From contig JAFAUB010000076.1 of NCBI GenBank assembly GCA_019243635.1, forward strand, positions 1 to 64,000: 64,000 bases of DNA, given 5' to 3'. The notes beneath the pieces are model-generated. The model did not search any database. It had not been told where the DNA came from and worked only from the letters and a program-made list of their open reading frames with translations. The translations under genes and the position numbers were made by a program. The DNA comes from Pseudonocardiales bacterium. GTDB taxonomy: Bacteria; Actinomycetota; Actinomycetes; Mycobacteriales; Pseudonocardiaceae. This document shows, one piece after another, positions 54,977 through 64,000 of the stretch (the stretch's first letter is position 1; each line of letters begins with the position of its first letter).

Positions 54977-57070
54977 GTGTCCGTCACCGACGATCTGACC
55001 CAGCTCACCACCTCCCGTGTGCCCGCCGACTGGACCGAGCTGGACACCCGCGCGGTGGACACCATCCGGGTGCTCGCCGCCGAGGCGGTCCAGCGCGTCG
55101 GCAACGGCCACCCGGGCACCGCGATGAGCCTCGCCCCGCTGGCGTACACACTGTTCCAGCGGGTGTTGCGGCACGACCCCTCCGACCCGGCCTGGACCGG
55201 TCGAGACCGGTTCGTGCTGTCCGCCGGCCACTCCAGCCTGACGCTGTACCTGCAGCTGTTCCTGTCCGGCTACGGGCTGGAGCTGGAGGACATCGAGCGG
55301 CTGCGCACCTGGGGCTCCAAGACCCCGGGCCACCCCGAGTACGGGCACACCGTCGGCGTGGAGATCACCACCGGGCCGCTGGGACAGGGCCTGGGCGCCG
55401 CGGTCGGGATGGCCATGGCGGCTCGCCGGGAGCGCGGCCTGTTCGATCCCGACGCCCCTCCGGGTGAGAGCCCCTTCGACCACCACATCTACGTCATCGC
55501 CTCCGACGGGGACATCCAGGAGGGCGTCACCTCGGAGGCGTCCTCGCTGGCCGGCACCCAGGAGCTCGGCAACCTGGTGGTGGTCTACGACGACAACGAG
55601 ATCTCCATCGAGGACGACACCAGGATCGCGCTGTCGGAGGACACCGCTGCCCGTTACGAGGCCTACGGGTGGCATGTGCAGACCGTCCACGGCGGCGAGG
55701 ATGTCGTCGCGATCCTGGACGCCCTCAAGGCCGCCAAAGCCGAGACCGGCCGGCCCTCGCTGATCGTGCTGCGCACCGTGATCGGTTATCCGGCGCCGAA
55801 CAAGATGAACACCGGGGCCGCGCACGGCTCCGCGCTGGGCGAAGACGAGGTGGCCGAGGTGAAGGAGGCGCTGAACTTCGACCCGGAGCGCTCCTTCGTC
55901 GTGGAGGAGCAGGTGCTCGAGCACGCCCGGCAGGTGGTGGCCCGCGGCCAGGCCGCGCACGAGCGGTGGCAGCACTCCTTCGACTCCTGGCGACAGGCCA
56001 ACCCGTCCGGGGCCGCGCTGTTCGACCGGCTGATCCGTCGGGAGCTCCCCGCCGGCTGGGCGGAGAAGCTGCCGACCTGGGAGCCCGACTCGAAGGGCAT
56101 GGCGACGCGCAAGGCGTCCGGGGCGGTGCTGTCGGCCATCGGGGAGGCGCTCCCGGAACTGTGGGGTGGCTCCGCAGACCTCGGTGACAGCAACCTCACC
56201 ACGATCAAGGACGCCGACTCGTTCGGCCCCGAGAAGACCTCCACGAAGGTGTGGACCGCGCACCCCTACGGGCGCACGCTGCACTTCGGGGTGCGCGAGC
56301 ATGCCATGGGCGCGATCCTCAACGGGATCGTGCTGCACGGGCCGACCCGGCCCTACGGCGGCACGTTCCTGATCTTCAGCGACTACATGCGCCCCGCAGT
56401 GCGGCTGGCGGCGCTGATGCGGGCGCCGACCATCTACGTCTGGACCCACGACTCCATCGGGCTCGGCGAGGACGGCCCCACGCATCAGCCGGTCGAGCAC
56501 CTGGCCGCGCTGCGGGCCATCCCCGGCCTGGACGTGGTCCGCCCCGCGGATGCCAACGAGACGGCGGCGGCCTGGAAGGCGCTGCTGGAGAAGGGCATCC
56601 GGCCTACCGGCCTGTGCCTGACCCGACAGAGCGTGCCTGTGCTGGAGGGCACCGACGCCGCGGGAGTGGCCCGCGGCGGTTACGTGCTCTCCGACATCGG
56701 CACCGGGCTGCCCGACGTGCTACTGATCGCCACCGGCTCGGAGGTGCAGTTCGCCCTCGCCGCGCAGCAGATGCTGGCGGCCGAGGGAACCGGGAGCCGG
56801 GTGGTGTCCATGCCGTGCGTGGAATGGTTCGACGAGCAGGAGCATTCTTACCACGACCAGATACTGCCGCCGACGGTGCGGGCTCGGGTGGCCGTCGAGG
56901 CCGGCGTCGCGATGCCGTGGCACCGCTTCGTCGGCGATCACGGCGAGGTGGTCTCGCTGGAGCATTTCGGCGCCTCGGCCGACTGGCAGACCCTCTACCG
57001 GGAGTTCGGCTTCACCGGCGAGGCGGTCGCCGACGCGGCCCGTCGTACGCTGGGCCGCATAGCACACTAG
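54977..57070 (+). CDS. tkt: transketolase
   Basis: 697 residues. Thiamine-diphosphate enzyme of the non-oxidative pentose phosphate pathway. [39 protein letters not shown], the ThDP motif [18 protein letters not shown], and the central [20 protein letters not shown] are all in place. GTG start with AGGAG upstream. First gene of tkt-tal-pgi-zwf-opcA-pgl. Confidence 0.97.
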   Translation: MSVTDDLTQLTTSRVPADWTELDTRAVDTIRVLAAEAVQRVGNGHPGTAMSLAPLAYTLFQRVLRHDPSDPAWTGRDRFVLSAGHSSLTLYLQLFLSGYGLELEDIERLRTWGSKTPGHPEYGHTVGVEITTGPLGQGLGAAVGMAMAARRERGLFDPDAPPGESPFDHHIYVIASDGDIQEGVTSEASSLAGTQELGNLVVVYDDNEISIEDDTRIALSEDTAARYEAYGWHVQTVHGGEDVVAILDALKAAKAETGRPSLIVLRTVIGYPAPNKMNTGAAHGSALGEDEVAEVKEALNFDPERSFVVEEQVLEHARQVVARGQAAHERWQHSFDSWRQANPSGAALFDRLIRRELPAGWAEKLPTWEPDSKGMATRKASGAVLSAIGEALPELWGGSADLGDSNLTTIKDADSFGPEKTSTKVWTAHPYGRTLHFGVREHAMGAILNGIVLHGPTRPYGGTFLIFSDYMRPAVRLAALMRAPTIYVWTHDSIGLGEDGPTHQPVEHLAALRAIPGLDVVRPADANETAAAWKALLEKGIRPTGLCLTRQSVPVLEGTDAAGVARGGYVLSDIGTGLPDVLLIATGSEVQFALAAQQMLAAEGTGSRVVSMPCVEWFDEQEHSYHDQILPPTVRARVAVEAGVAMPWHRFVGDHGEVVSLEHFGASADWQTLYREFGFTGEAVADAARRTLGRIAH

Positions 57071-57092
57071 ACACCGAAACAGGAGAACCCTC

Positions 57093-58220
57093 ATGGGCAG
57101 TACCGATACCCTGGCGGCCCTGTCCGAGGCGGGTGTGTCGATCTGGTTGGATGACCTGTCCCGGCAGCGGGTCAACTCGGGCAACCTGGCGAACCTGATC
57201 ACCGAGCGGCACGTGGTCGGGGTGACCAGCAACCCGACGATCTTCGCCCATGCGGTGGTCCACGCTGAGGACTACGCCGACCAGGTGAAGGAGCTGGCCG
57301 CCCGCAGCGCCTCGGTCGACGACGCCGTGCGCGAGATCACCGTCACTGACGTGCAGCTGGCCTGCGACGTGTTCAGCGGAACCTGGGAGACCACCGCCGG
57401 GGTGGACGGCCGGGTGTCCCTGGAGGTCGATCCCCGGTTGGCGCATCACACCGATGCCACCCTGACCCAGGCCGCAGAGCTGTGGAAAGTGGTCGACCGA
57501 CCGAACCTGATGATCAAAATTCCGGCCACGGCGGAGGGACTGACGGCCATCACCGGCGCGCTGGCCGACGGCATCAGCGTCAACGTCACCCTGGTCTTCT
57601 CGGTACAGCGCTACCGTGAGGTGATGGCGGCCTTCTTCGCCGGTCTGGAACAAGCCCGAGCCAACGGGCACCCTCTGGCCGGGATCGCGTCGGTCGCGTC
57701 GTTCTTCGTCTCCCGGATGGACACCGAGGTGGACAAGCGGCTCGAGGCGATCGGCACCGAGGCGGCCCTGGCGTTGCGCGGCCAGGCCGCAGTGGCCAAC
57801 GCGCGGTTGGCGTACGCGGCCTACCAGCAGGAGTTCGCCACACGGCGGTGGGCTCAGCTGAAGGAGGCCGGAGCGCGCCCACAGCGGCCGCTGTGGGCGT
57901 CCACCGGGGTGAAGAACCCGGCCTACCCGGACACCAAGTACGTCACCGAGCTGATCGCGCCGGGGGTGGTGAACACCATGCCGGAGAACACCCTGCTCGC
58001 CCTGGCCGACCACGGTGAGGTGCCCGGTGACCGGGTGTCGGGCACCGCCCAGCAGTCCCAGCGCACCTTCGATGAGCTGGCCGAGGTGGGGATCGATCTC
58101 GAGGACGTGCTCGACGTGCTCGAGCGCGAGGGCGTGCAGAAGTTCGACGCATCCTGGGCCGAGCTCGGCGAGACGGTCGCCGCACAGCTCGCCAAGACCG
58201 CCCCGGACGCGGAGGGCTGA
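57093..58220 (+). CDS. tal: transaldolase
   Basis: 375 residues, the long actinobacterial form. [20 protein letters not shown] near the N-terminus and the Schiff-base lysine in [14 protein letters not shown] (about residue 140). Ribosome-binding site CAGGAGA. It lies 22 bp after tkt and 6 bp before pgi. Confidence 0.96.
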   Translation: MGSTDTLAALSEAGVSIWLDDLSRQRVNSGNLANLITERHVVGVTSNPTIFAHAVVHAEDYADQVKELAARSASVDDAVREITVTDVQLACDVFSGTWETTAGVDGRVSLEVDPRLAHHTDATLTQAAELWKVVDRPNLMIKIPATAEGLTAITGALADGISVNVTLVFSVQRYREVMAAFFAGLEQARANGHPLAGIASVASFFVSRMDTEVDKRLEAIGTEAALALRGQAAVANARLAYAAYQQEFATRRWAQLKEAGARPQRPLWASTGVKNPAYPDTKYVTELIAPGVVNTMPENTLLALADHGEVPGDRVSGTAQQSQRTFDELAEVGIDLEDVLDVLEREGVQKFDASWAELGETVAAQLAKTAPDAEG

Positions 58221-58226
58221 GCGCCG

Positions 58227-59840
58227 ATGTCACAAGTCGATATCCGCTCCCCTGCTCTGACGAGCGCGGCCCAGGCGTGGGTGGACAAGCTCGTCGCCGA
58301 ACAGGTGGCCTCCGCGCTGGCCCACCAGGATCCGACGCTGTGGGGGCCGCGGGCCCAGCCGGAGGCCGCCCGGCGGCTCGCTTGGGTGACGTTGCCGCAG
58401 ACCTCCCGGCCGCTGCCGGCCACCATCGAGGCGCTGCGGGCCGAGCTGCACTCAGACGGCATCGACCGCGTGGTGCTGGCCGGGATGGGTGGCTCGTCCC
58501 TAGCGCCGGAGGTGATCTGCGCCACCGCAGCCCAAGAACAAGGCTCGAGCGCGCTGACGGTGCTGGACACCACCGACCCCGGCCAGGTGGCCGACGCGCT
58601 GGCCGGGGACCTCGGGCGCACTGTGCTCGTGGTGTCGTCCAAGTCGGGCTCCACGGTGGAGACCGACAGCCACCGGCGGGTGTTCGCTGCCGCGTTCGCC
58701 GCGGCCGGGCTGGACCCGGCCGCGCACCTGGTGGTGGTGACCGACCCGGGATCGCCGCTGCAGCGGGTCGCGGAGGCGGACGGCTACCGGGCGGTGATCA
58801 CAGCCGACCCGAACGTCGGCGGGCGCTACTCGGCGCTGAGCGCCTTCGGCCTGGTGCCGGCCGGTCTGGCCGGGGCGGATATCACGAGCCTGCTGGACGA
58901 CGCGGCGCGCCAGGCCCCCCTGCTGGCCGTTGACGACCCGGCGAACCCAGCACTGCGGCTGGCCGCCGCGCTGGCTGCCGGGCATGCCGCCGGTGCCGAG
59001 AAGGTCGTGCTCGCCGACACCGGTTCGGGGATCGTCGGCTTCGCCGACTGGGCCGAGCAGCTCATCGCCGAGTCCACCGGCAAGGACGGCACCGGCCTGC
59101 TGCCGGTCGTGGTGGACAACCCGGCCGCGCCGGGCTTCGCCGACGCCGGCGCGGACGCCACCCCCGTCGCGATCGGCCCGGGTGGGGCGACGGCCGCGGT
59201 GGCCGTCACCGGCACCCTGGGTGAGCAGATGCTGCTCTGGGAGCACGCGATCGCGGTGGTCGGCCGGCTGCTGGGGATCAACCCGTTCGACCAGCCGGAC
59301 GTGGAGGCCGCGAAGGTCGCCGCCCGCTCGCAGCTCAAGGACGCCTCCGGGCCCCCGCCGGCGTTCGTCGACGGTGACGTCGAGGTGCACCCTGTCGGCG
59401 ACTGGCTGCCGGCCGGCGTCGCCACGCTGCGCGACGCGCTGGGAGCACTGGTCGCCGCCACCCCGCGCCGGGGATACCTCGCGGTGCAGGCGTATCTGGA
59501 TCGCGTCGCCGACGCCTCCGCCGCAGTGCTTCGTACCGAGTTGGCCCGCCGCACCCGGTTGCAGACCACCTTCGGCTGGGGGCCTCGCTTCCTGCACTCG
59601 ACCGGCCAGTACCACAAGGGCGGCCACCAGAACGGGGCGTTCCTGCAGCTGACCGGTGCCCTCGAGAAGGACATCCCGGTGCCGGGGAGCGGGTTCACCC
59701 TGGGCGAGCTGCAGCGGGCCCAGGCGTTGGGGGACGCTGACGTGCTCGCCGCGCGCGGCCGTCCCGTGCTACGGCTGCACCTACTCGACCGGGCTGCCGG
59801 GCTGGTCGCGCTGGTGCGCGCGCTGCGGGAGCCTCAGTGA
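58227..59840 (+). CDS. pgi: glucose-6-phosphate isomerase
   Basis: 537 residues. The SIS-domain sugar-phosphate site VVLAGMGGSSLAPEVI (about 77-92) and VVSSKSGSTVETDSHRRVFA are clear, and the C-terminal half carries TTFGWGPRFLHSTGQYHKGG, the usual active-site region of this Pgi type. It links glycolysis to the pentose phosphate genes. ATG with GAGGG upstream. Confidence 0.93.
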   Translation: MSQVDIRSPALTSAAQAWVDKLVAEQVASALAHQDPTLWGPRAQPEAARRLAWVTLPQTSRPLPATIEALRAELHSDGIDRVVLAGMGGSSLAPEVICATAAQEQGSSALTVLDTTDPGQVADALAGDLGRTVLVVSSKSGSTVETDSHRRVFAAAFAAAGLDPAAHLVVVTDPGSPLQRVAEADGYRAVITADPNVGGRYSALSAFGLVPAGLAGADITSLLDDAARQAPLLAVDDPANPALRLAAALAAGHAAGAEKVVLADTGSGIVGFADWAEQLIAESTGKDGTGLLPVVVDNPAAPGFADAGADATPVAIGPGGATAAVAVTGTLGEQMLLWEHAIAVVGRLLGINPFDQPDVEAAKVAARSQLKDASGPPPAFVDGDVEVHPVGDWLPAGVATLRDALGALVAATPRRGYLAVQAYLDRVADASAAVLRTELARRTRLQTTFGWGPRFLHSTGQYHKGGHQNGAFLQLTGALEKDIPVPGSGFTLGELQRAQALGDADVLAARGRPVLRLHLLDRAAGLVALVRALREPQ

Positions 59841-59853
59841 GCCGGGAGCCCAC

Positions 59854-61398
59854 GTGAACGCACCGGGCAGGGCCTCCGACGGATGGGTGAACCCGCTGCT
59901 GGACGACCGGGACAAGCGACTACCCCGGATCGCGGGCCCGTGCGGTGTCATCGTCTTCGGCGTGACCGGGGACCTGTCCCGCAAGAAACTGATGCCAGCG
60001 ATCTACGACCTGGCGGCCCGCGGGCTGCTGCCACCCGGTTTCGCGTTGGTCGGGTTCGCCCGCCGGGAGTGGGACAACGAGAACTTCGCCGAGCTGGTCC
60101 ACGACGCGGTCCGGGAGCATGCCCGCACCCCGTTCCGCGAGGAGATCTGGGCTCGGCTGTCCGAGGGCATCCGCTTCGTGCCGGGCAGCTTCGACGACGA
60201 CGGGGCCTTCGACAAGCTCACGTCCGTGGTCTCGGATCTCGATCAGGAACGGGGTACCGGCGGCAACCACGCCTTCTATCTGTCCATCCCACCCGCGATG
60301 TTCCCGGTCGTGCTCAAGCAGCTCGCCCGCACCGGGCTGGCGACGCGAGACGGCGACCAGTGGCGCCGGGTGGTCATCGAGAAGCCGTTCGGGCACGACC
60401 TGCGCAGCGCCCGGGAGCTCAACGAGATCGTCAGCGACGTCTTCTCCGAGGAGTCGGTATTCCGCATCGACCACTACCTCGGTAAGGAGACCGTTCAGAA
60501 CATTCTCGCGCTGCGCTTCGCCAACCAGCTCTACGAGCCGATCTGGAACAGCAACTACGTGGACCACGTACAGATCACCATGGCTGAGGACATCGGGTTG
60601 GCCGGCCGCGCCGGCTACTACGACGGCATCGGGGCGGCCCGGGACGTGATCCAGAACCATCTGCTCCAGCTGCTCGCCCTCACCGCGATGGAGGAGCCGC
60701 TGTGCTTCTCCCCCGAGTCGCTGCGCGGTGAGAAGATCAAGGTGCTCTCCGCGACCAAGCTCGTCGAGCCGTTGGACGAGACCACCGCACGCGGCCGGTA
60801 CACAGCCGGCTGGCAGGGCGGCACCAAAGTCATCGGCGTGCTCGAGGAGCCGGGTTTTCAGGACTCCACCACCGAGACCTTCGCCGCGGTCACCCTGAAC
60901 GTGGACACCCGACGGTGGGCCGGAGTGCCGTTCTTCCTGCGCACCGGCAAGCGGCTGGGTCGGCGGGTCACCGAGGTCGCGGTGATCTTCAAGCGGGCGC
61001 CGCACCTGCCCTTCGAGAAGACCATGACCACGGAGCTGGGGCAGAACGCCCTGGTCATCGGAATCCAGCCGGACGAGGGTGTCACTATCCGGTTCGGCTC
61101 CAAGGTGCCCGGCACCGCGATGGAGGTCCGGGACGTCACGATGGACTTTCGTTATGGCACGGCATTCACCGAGTCCTCTCCTGAAGCGTACGAGCGCCTG
61201 CTGCTGGACGTCCTGCTCGGGGCGCCGTCGCTGTTCCCGGTCAACGCCGAGGTGGAGCTGTCCTGGGCGATCCTGGACCCGGTGCTCGAACACTGGGCGA
61301 AGCAGGACAGGCCCGAGCCCTACGCCGCGGGCACCTGGGGGCCGTCGGGCGCGGACCGGATGATCGCCGGGGCCGGACGGGCCTGGAGGCGGCCGTGA
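59854..61398 (+). CDS. zwf: glucose-6-phosphate 1-dehydrogenase
   Basis: 514 residues from the GTG at 59854 (GGGAG upstream). NAD(P) motif VIVFGVTGDLSRKKLMPAIY (about 29-48), catalytic RIDHYLGKETVQNIL (about 205-219) and VIEKPFGHD. First oxidative step, yielding NADPH. Overlaps opcA by GTGA. The open frame upstream of 59854, inside pgi, is not used. Confidence 0.96.
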   Translation: MNAPGRASDGWVNPLLDDRDKRLPRIAGPCGVIVFGVTGDLSRKKLMPAIYDLAARGLLPPGFALVGFARREWDNENFAELVHDAVREHARTPFREEIWARLSEGIRFVPGSFDDDGAFDKLTSVVSDLDQERGTGGNHAFYLSIPPAMFPVVLKQLARTGLATRDGDQWRRVVIEKPFGHDLRSARELNEIVSDVFSEESVFRIDHYLGKETVQNILALRFANQLYEPIWNSNYVDHVQITMAEDIGLAGRAGYYDGIGAARDVIQNHLLQLLALTAMEEPLCFSPESLRGEKIKVLSATKLVEPLDETTARGRYTAGWQGGTKVIGVLEEPGFQDSTTETFAAVTLNVDTRRWAGVPFFLRTGKRLGRRVTEVAVIFKRAPHLPFEKTMTTELGQNALVIGIQPDEGVTIRFGSKVPGTAMEVRDVTMDFRYGTAFTESSPEAYERLLLDVLLGAPSLFPVNAEVELSWAILDPVLEHWAKQDRPEPYAAGTWGPSGADRMIAGAGRAWRRP

Positions 61399-62366
61399 TC
61401 GTCGACCTGCCCTCCACGACGACGTCGGCGGTGAACCACGCACTGATCGACATCCGGCAGCGCGGTGGCGCGGTGGCGCTGGGCCGAGTGCTCACACTGG
61501 TGATCATCACCGATGACTCCGTACAGGTGGAGCAGTCGATCGAGGCCGCCAACGAGGCCAGCAAGGAGCACCCCTGTCGGGTGCTCGTGGTGGCCCGGGG
61601 CCTCAAGCGGGCAGGAACCCGGCTGGACGCACAGATCCGCGTCGGTGGTGACGCCGGCGCTTCCGACGTGCTCGTGCTGCGCCTGTACGGCCCGCTGGCC
61701 GACCATGGAGACAGCGTGGTGGTACCGCTGCTGCTCCCGGACTGCCCGGTCGTCGCGTGGTGGCCGGGCCTGGCCCCCCCGATCCCCGCGCAGGACCCCA
61801 TCGGGAGACTGGCGCAGCGCAGGATCACCGATGCCGCCGCGGCCCCCCAGCCGATCAAGGCTCTCGAGAGCCGCCGCGCCGCCTACGCCGACGGGGACAC
61901 CGACCTGGCGTGGTCCCGGCTCACCCCGTGGCGCGCGCTGCTGGCCGCGGCCCTGGATCTACCGCCGCATGAGGACGTCGAGGCGGTCACCGTGACCGGC
62001 GCCGCGGATAACCCGTCCGCCGACCTGCTCGCCGGCTGGCTGCGGTCCCGTCTGCAGGTCCCAGTCCGGCGCCGCACCAGCCCGCCCGGCGGCGGGATCA
62101 GCTCGGCGGTCCTGGAACGTCGCTGCGGCCCGGTGGAGCTGGTCCGGCCGGACGGGAAGGTGGGCACCCTGCGCCAGCGGGGCCAACCGGACCGCCGGAT
62201 GCCGTTGCGACGGCGCCCAGTACGCGAGTGTCTCACCGAGGAGCTGCGCAGGCTGGATCCTGACGAGATCTACCATGCCGCGCTGCAGGCGGTGACCGAG
62301 GTGAACGGTCGGCGCGGCGGCGCGGCGAAGGGTGTTCGGTCCGGCGAGAGCCGGGGCAGCCCGTGA
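61395..62366 (+). CDS. opcA: glucose-6-phosphate dehydrogenase assembly protein OpcA
   Basis: 323 residues. OpcA stabilises and activates G6PDH in actinobacteria and cyanobacteria. The stretch PLLLPDCPVVAWWPGLAPPI and the surrounding layout are characteristic. A basic Gly/Arg tail ends the protein. Coupled both to zwf and to pgl by GTGA overlaps. Confidence 0.94.
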   Translation: MIVDLPSTTTSAVNHALIDIRQRGGAVALGRVLTLVIITDDSVQVEQSIEAANEASKEHPCRVLVVARGLKRAGTRLDAQIRVGGDAGASDVLVLRLYGPLADHGDSVVVPLLLPDCPVVAWWPGLAPPIPAQDPIGRLAQRRITDAAAAPQPIKALESRRAAYADGDTDLAWSRLTPWRALLAAALDLPPHEDVEAVTVTGAADNPSADLLAGWLRSRLQVPVRRRTSPPGGGISSAVLERRCGPVELVRPDGKVGTLRQRGQPDRRMPLRRRPVRECLTEELRRLDPDEIYHAALQAVTEVNGRRGGAAKGVRSGESRGSP

Positions 62367-63136
62367 GCCGTCCCGATGTGGTGATGCACGCCACCGCGGC
62401 GATGCTCGCGGCGGCTGCGGCCGCCCGGCTGGTGACCCGGATCGTGGACATCCAGGCCGCCGGCGGGTCGGCGTCTCTGGTGCTGACGGGCGGAGGCATG
62501 GGGATCGCGGTACTCCGTGAGCTGGCGAGCACCCAGGCGGCCGCGGCGGTGGACTGGCGAGGGCTGGATATCTACTGGGGCGACGAGCGGTTTCTGCCCG
62601 GTGGCCATCCGGAGCGCAACGAGACCCAGGCTCGCGAGGCACTGCTCGACCATGTCGAGGTGGACCCCGCCCGGGTCTACCCGATGGGGACCTCGGACGG
62701 CCCCTGGGGGGACGACCCGGACGCCGCCGCTCAGGCCTACGAGGACCTGCTGCACAAGCGGCGGCGACCGGAGGACCGCGGCCCGGCACCGTCGTTTGAC
62801 ATCTGCTGTCTCGGCATCGGCGAGGAAGGCCATGTCGCCTCGGTGTTCCCCGGCTCGCCCGCGAGCTACGAGACCGAGCGCGCGGTGGTCGGCGTGCGGG
62901 GCAGTCCCAAGCCGCCACCCACCCGGATCACCATGACCCTGCCCGCGATCCGGTGTGCCGCTGAGGTGTGGTTGATCGTGTCGGGGCCGCAGAAGGCCGC
63001 AGCGGTGACGATGGCGCTGAGCGGCGCGGGAGAGGTGCAGTTGCCCGCCGCGGGCGCGACCGGTCGCCGCCGCACGCTGTGGCTGCTGGACCGGGCCGCC
63101 GCCGCGAAGCTCCCCCCAGAGCTGCTCACCCGCTGA
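62363..63136 (+). CDS. pgl: 6-phosphogluconolactonase
   Basis: 257 residues, NagB/DevB fold. LVLTGGGMGIAVLRELA near residue 40, the signature DIYWGDERFLPGGHPERNE (about 70-88) and CCLGIGEEGHVASVFPGSPA. It hydrolyses 6-phosphogluconolactone. Last gene of the operon, converging with the oxidoreductase gene at 63181. No clear terminator in the 44-bp gap. Confidence 0.95.
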   Translation: MSRPDVVMHATAAMLAAAAAARLVTRIVDIQAAGGSASLVLTGGGMGIAVLRELASTQAAAAVDWRGLDIYWGDERFLPGGHPERNETQAREALLDHVEVDPARVYPMGTSDGPWGDDPDAAAQAYEDLLHKRRRPEDRGPAPSFDICCLGIGEEGHVASVFPGSPASYETERAVVGVRGSPKPPPTRITMTLPAIRCAAEVWLIVSGPQKAAAVTMALSGAGEVQLPAAGATGRRRTLWLLDRAAAAKLPPELLTR

Positions 63137-63180
63137 TTCCTCCCAGCCTGTCGAGCATTCCGGCCGTTTGAGCCCAGGAC

Positions 63181-64000
63181 CTATACGTCGTCGCGCGGGC
63201 GGAGCAGTAAGTCGTGAAGTCGCAGGCTGACCTGAATGGGAACAATCGGCTTTCCCTCGACGAGCCACCACTGGCACAAGGCGCGGTAGTGCCTCTCTCG
63301 TCGCGGGATGCCGCGGTCGCTGCCGAAGACGGCGGCTATGGCGCCATTCTGTACCAGATACCCCGCGACGGCCGTGTGATCCATCACCAGCTCAGCACCG
63401 GATGCGTACCTGATCCGGGTGGTCTTGGCGGCATCCGTGACATGCCAGCTCGTCAAGAGCAGCGCTTCGACCGCATCATCGTCCTTCCGGCAGCTCAGAC
63501 GCGCCTCGAACACCGACTCGGAGTCCTCGCTCAGCTGACGCAGCGATGTACGCTCGACCGGCTCGACGAAGCGGTTCGCGACGCTGAGCGCATTGATCCC
63601 GGAGTCGATCCAACTGTTACAGAACCTCAACCTCGCGGATTCCGGTTCGTCCTTGTACGGGTCGGAGAATGAAGCCTCGATCGCCACGGGCGCGCCGAGG
63701 CTGTCCGCCCTGACCCGCGCCACCTCTACCGCCCAGGTCACTTCGGGGGAGAAAGACATGTGGTAAGCCACCTCGACAGCCTGCCGTCGGCCGATCTCGT
63801 CGAGCACGCGTCGTGCGTCGGCCAAGTCAGCGGCCGCTGGCTTCTCGACCAGAATGCGCGCGGACGGGAAGGTCTCCGCGACTTCGCCGCAGACTGCGGC
63901 ATGAGCCGGAGTAGGAGTCGTGATGACGACCACATCAGGATCATGGTCGGCGCCCGCGTCCAGCACCGTTCGGTAGACGGGAACACCGCATCCCCGGAAT
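63181..64000 (-). CDS. Gfo/Idh/MocA family oxidoreductase, 5' end outside the window
   Basis: The frame is open to the right edge; about 273 codons are visible. CGVPVYRTVLDAG and VVVITTPTPAHAAV are the end of the Rossmann half, ILVEKPAA is the conserved EKP motif, and a C-terminal GFO_IDH_MocA domain follows. NAD(P)-dependent sugar or polyol dehydrogenase/imino-sugar enzyme; substrate unknown. Its GC is lower than the pentose-phosphate genes, suggesting the start of another accessory region. Confidence 0.85.
   Translation of the reverse strand, partial: FRGCGVPVYRTVLDAGADHDPDVVVITTPTPAHAAVCGEVAETFPSARILVEKPAAADLADARRVLDEIGRRQAVEVAYHMSFSPEVTWAVEVARVRADSLGAPVAIEASFSDPYKDEPESARLRFCNSWIDSGINALSVANRFVEPVERTSLRQLSEDSESVFEARLSCRKDDDAVEALLLTSWHVTDAAKTTRIRYASGAELVMDHTAVAGYLVQNGAIAAVFGSDRGIPRRERHYRALCQWWLVEGKPIVPIQVSLRLHDLLLRPRDDV

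Noticed and set aside
54929..56500. 523-codon minus-strand frame
   Set aside because: Antisense shadow of tkt caused by high third-position GC. Composition is Gly/Arg/Val-rich with no domain.
59920..61443. 507-codon minus-strand frame
   Set aside because: Antisense of zwf, with low-complexity composition.

Overview
The window is high-GC actinobacterial chromosome. Gene content and order resemble mycobacteria and especially Pseudonocardiales-type genomes: glpX-fumC, phoH2 with a short Z-prenyl synthase, sigE-rseA-htrA beside an O-methyltransferase gene, glgC/glgM, folP2-gpgS-divIVA-like-tag, dapE/dapD, fdxA-dapC, maf-accA, and ctaB/tkt-tal-pgi-zwf-opcA-pgl. Nearly all genes use GTG or ATG starts, and many are translationally coupled through ATGA or GTGA overlaps. 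The family assignment is an inference from gene order. No rRNA, tRNA, CRISPR array or intact insertion sequence was seen.

Layout. 0.4-3.0 kb: two abutting paralogous XRE regulators. 3.1-7.0 kb: glpX-fumC facing ggt. 7.1-10.7 kb: two envelope-type proteins and a third XRE paralogue joined in frame to a DUF222 remnant. 11-15 kb: phoH2, a DUF885 metallopeptidase-like gene and a Z-prenyl diphosphate synthase. 15-18.7 kb: the sigE/rseA/htrA envelope-stress module. 18.8-22.8 kb: methyltransferase, DUF998 and glycogen genes. 22.9-27.8 kb: a sugar-nucleotide and membrane-glycosyltransferase locus with an SQD1-like (UDP-sulfoquinovose synthase-like) enzyme. 27.9-33 kb: pepA, DUF3117 and the tag/SRPBCC/DivIVA/gpgS/folP2 run. 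33-37 kb: diaminopimelate genes and fdxA. 37-43.4 kb: a complete oligopeptide ABC importer. 43.5-48 kb: a lower-GC accessory island with a deaminase, a decayed DUF5753/DUF397 pair, and a trypsin fragment translationally coupled to a TIR-TM-WD40 protein. 48-54.7 kb: maf, accA, glpD, an epimerase and ctaB. 55-63 kb: a complete pentose-phosphate operon. The right edge cuts a Gfo/Idh/MocA oxidoreductase.

Most striking non-coding signal: a 64-nt element (22-nt arm, 20-nt spacer, complementary 22-nt arm) occurs at 18.7, 33.1 and 50.6 kb, with a solitary arm at 22.8 kb. In all three full copies the stop codon of a flanking gene lies in the 20-nt spacer, so the element encodes the last residues of three unrelated proteins. 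A separate 46-nt perfect palindrome at 35.65 kb gives both converging reading frames the same ending. These look like mobile or duplicated terminators.

The best candidate for an under-described protein system is the trypsin-fragment/TIR-TM-WD40 pair. Its seven WD40 units are nearly identical at DNA level, and it sits in the island surrounded by broken regulator genes.
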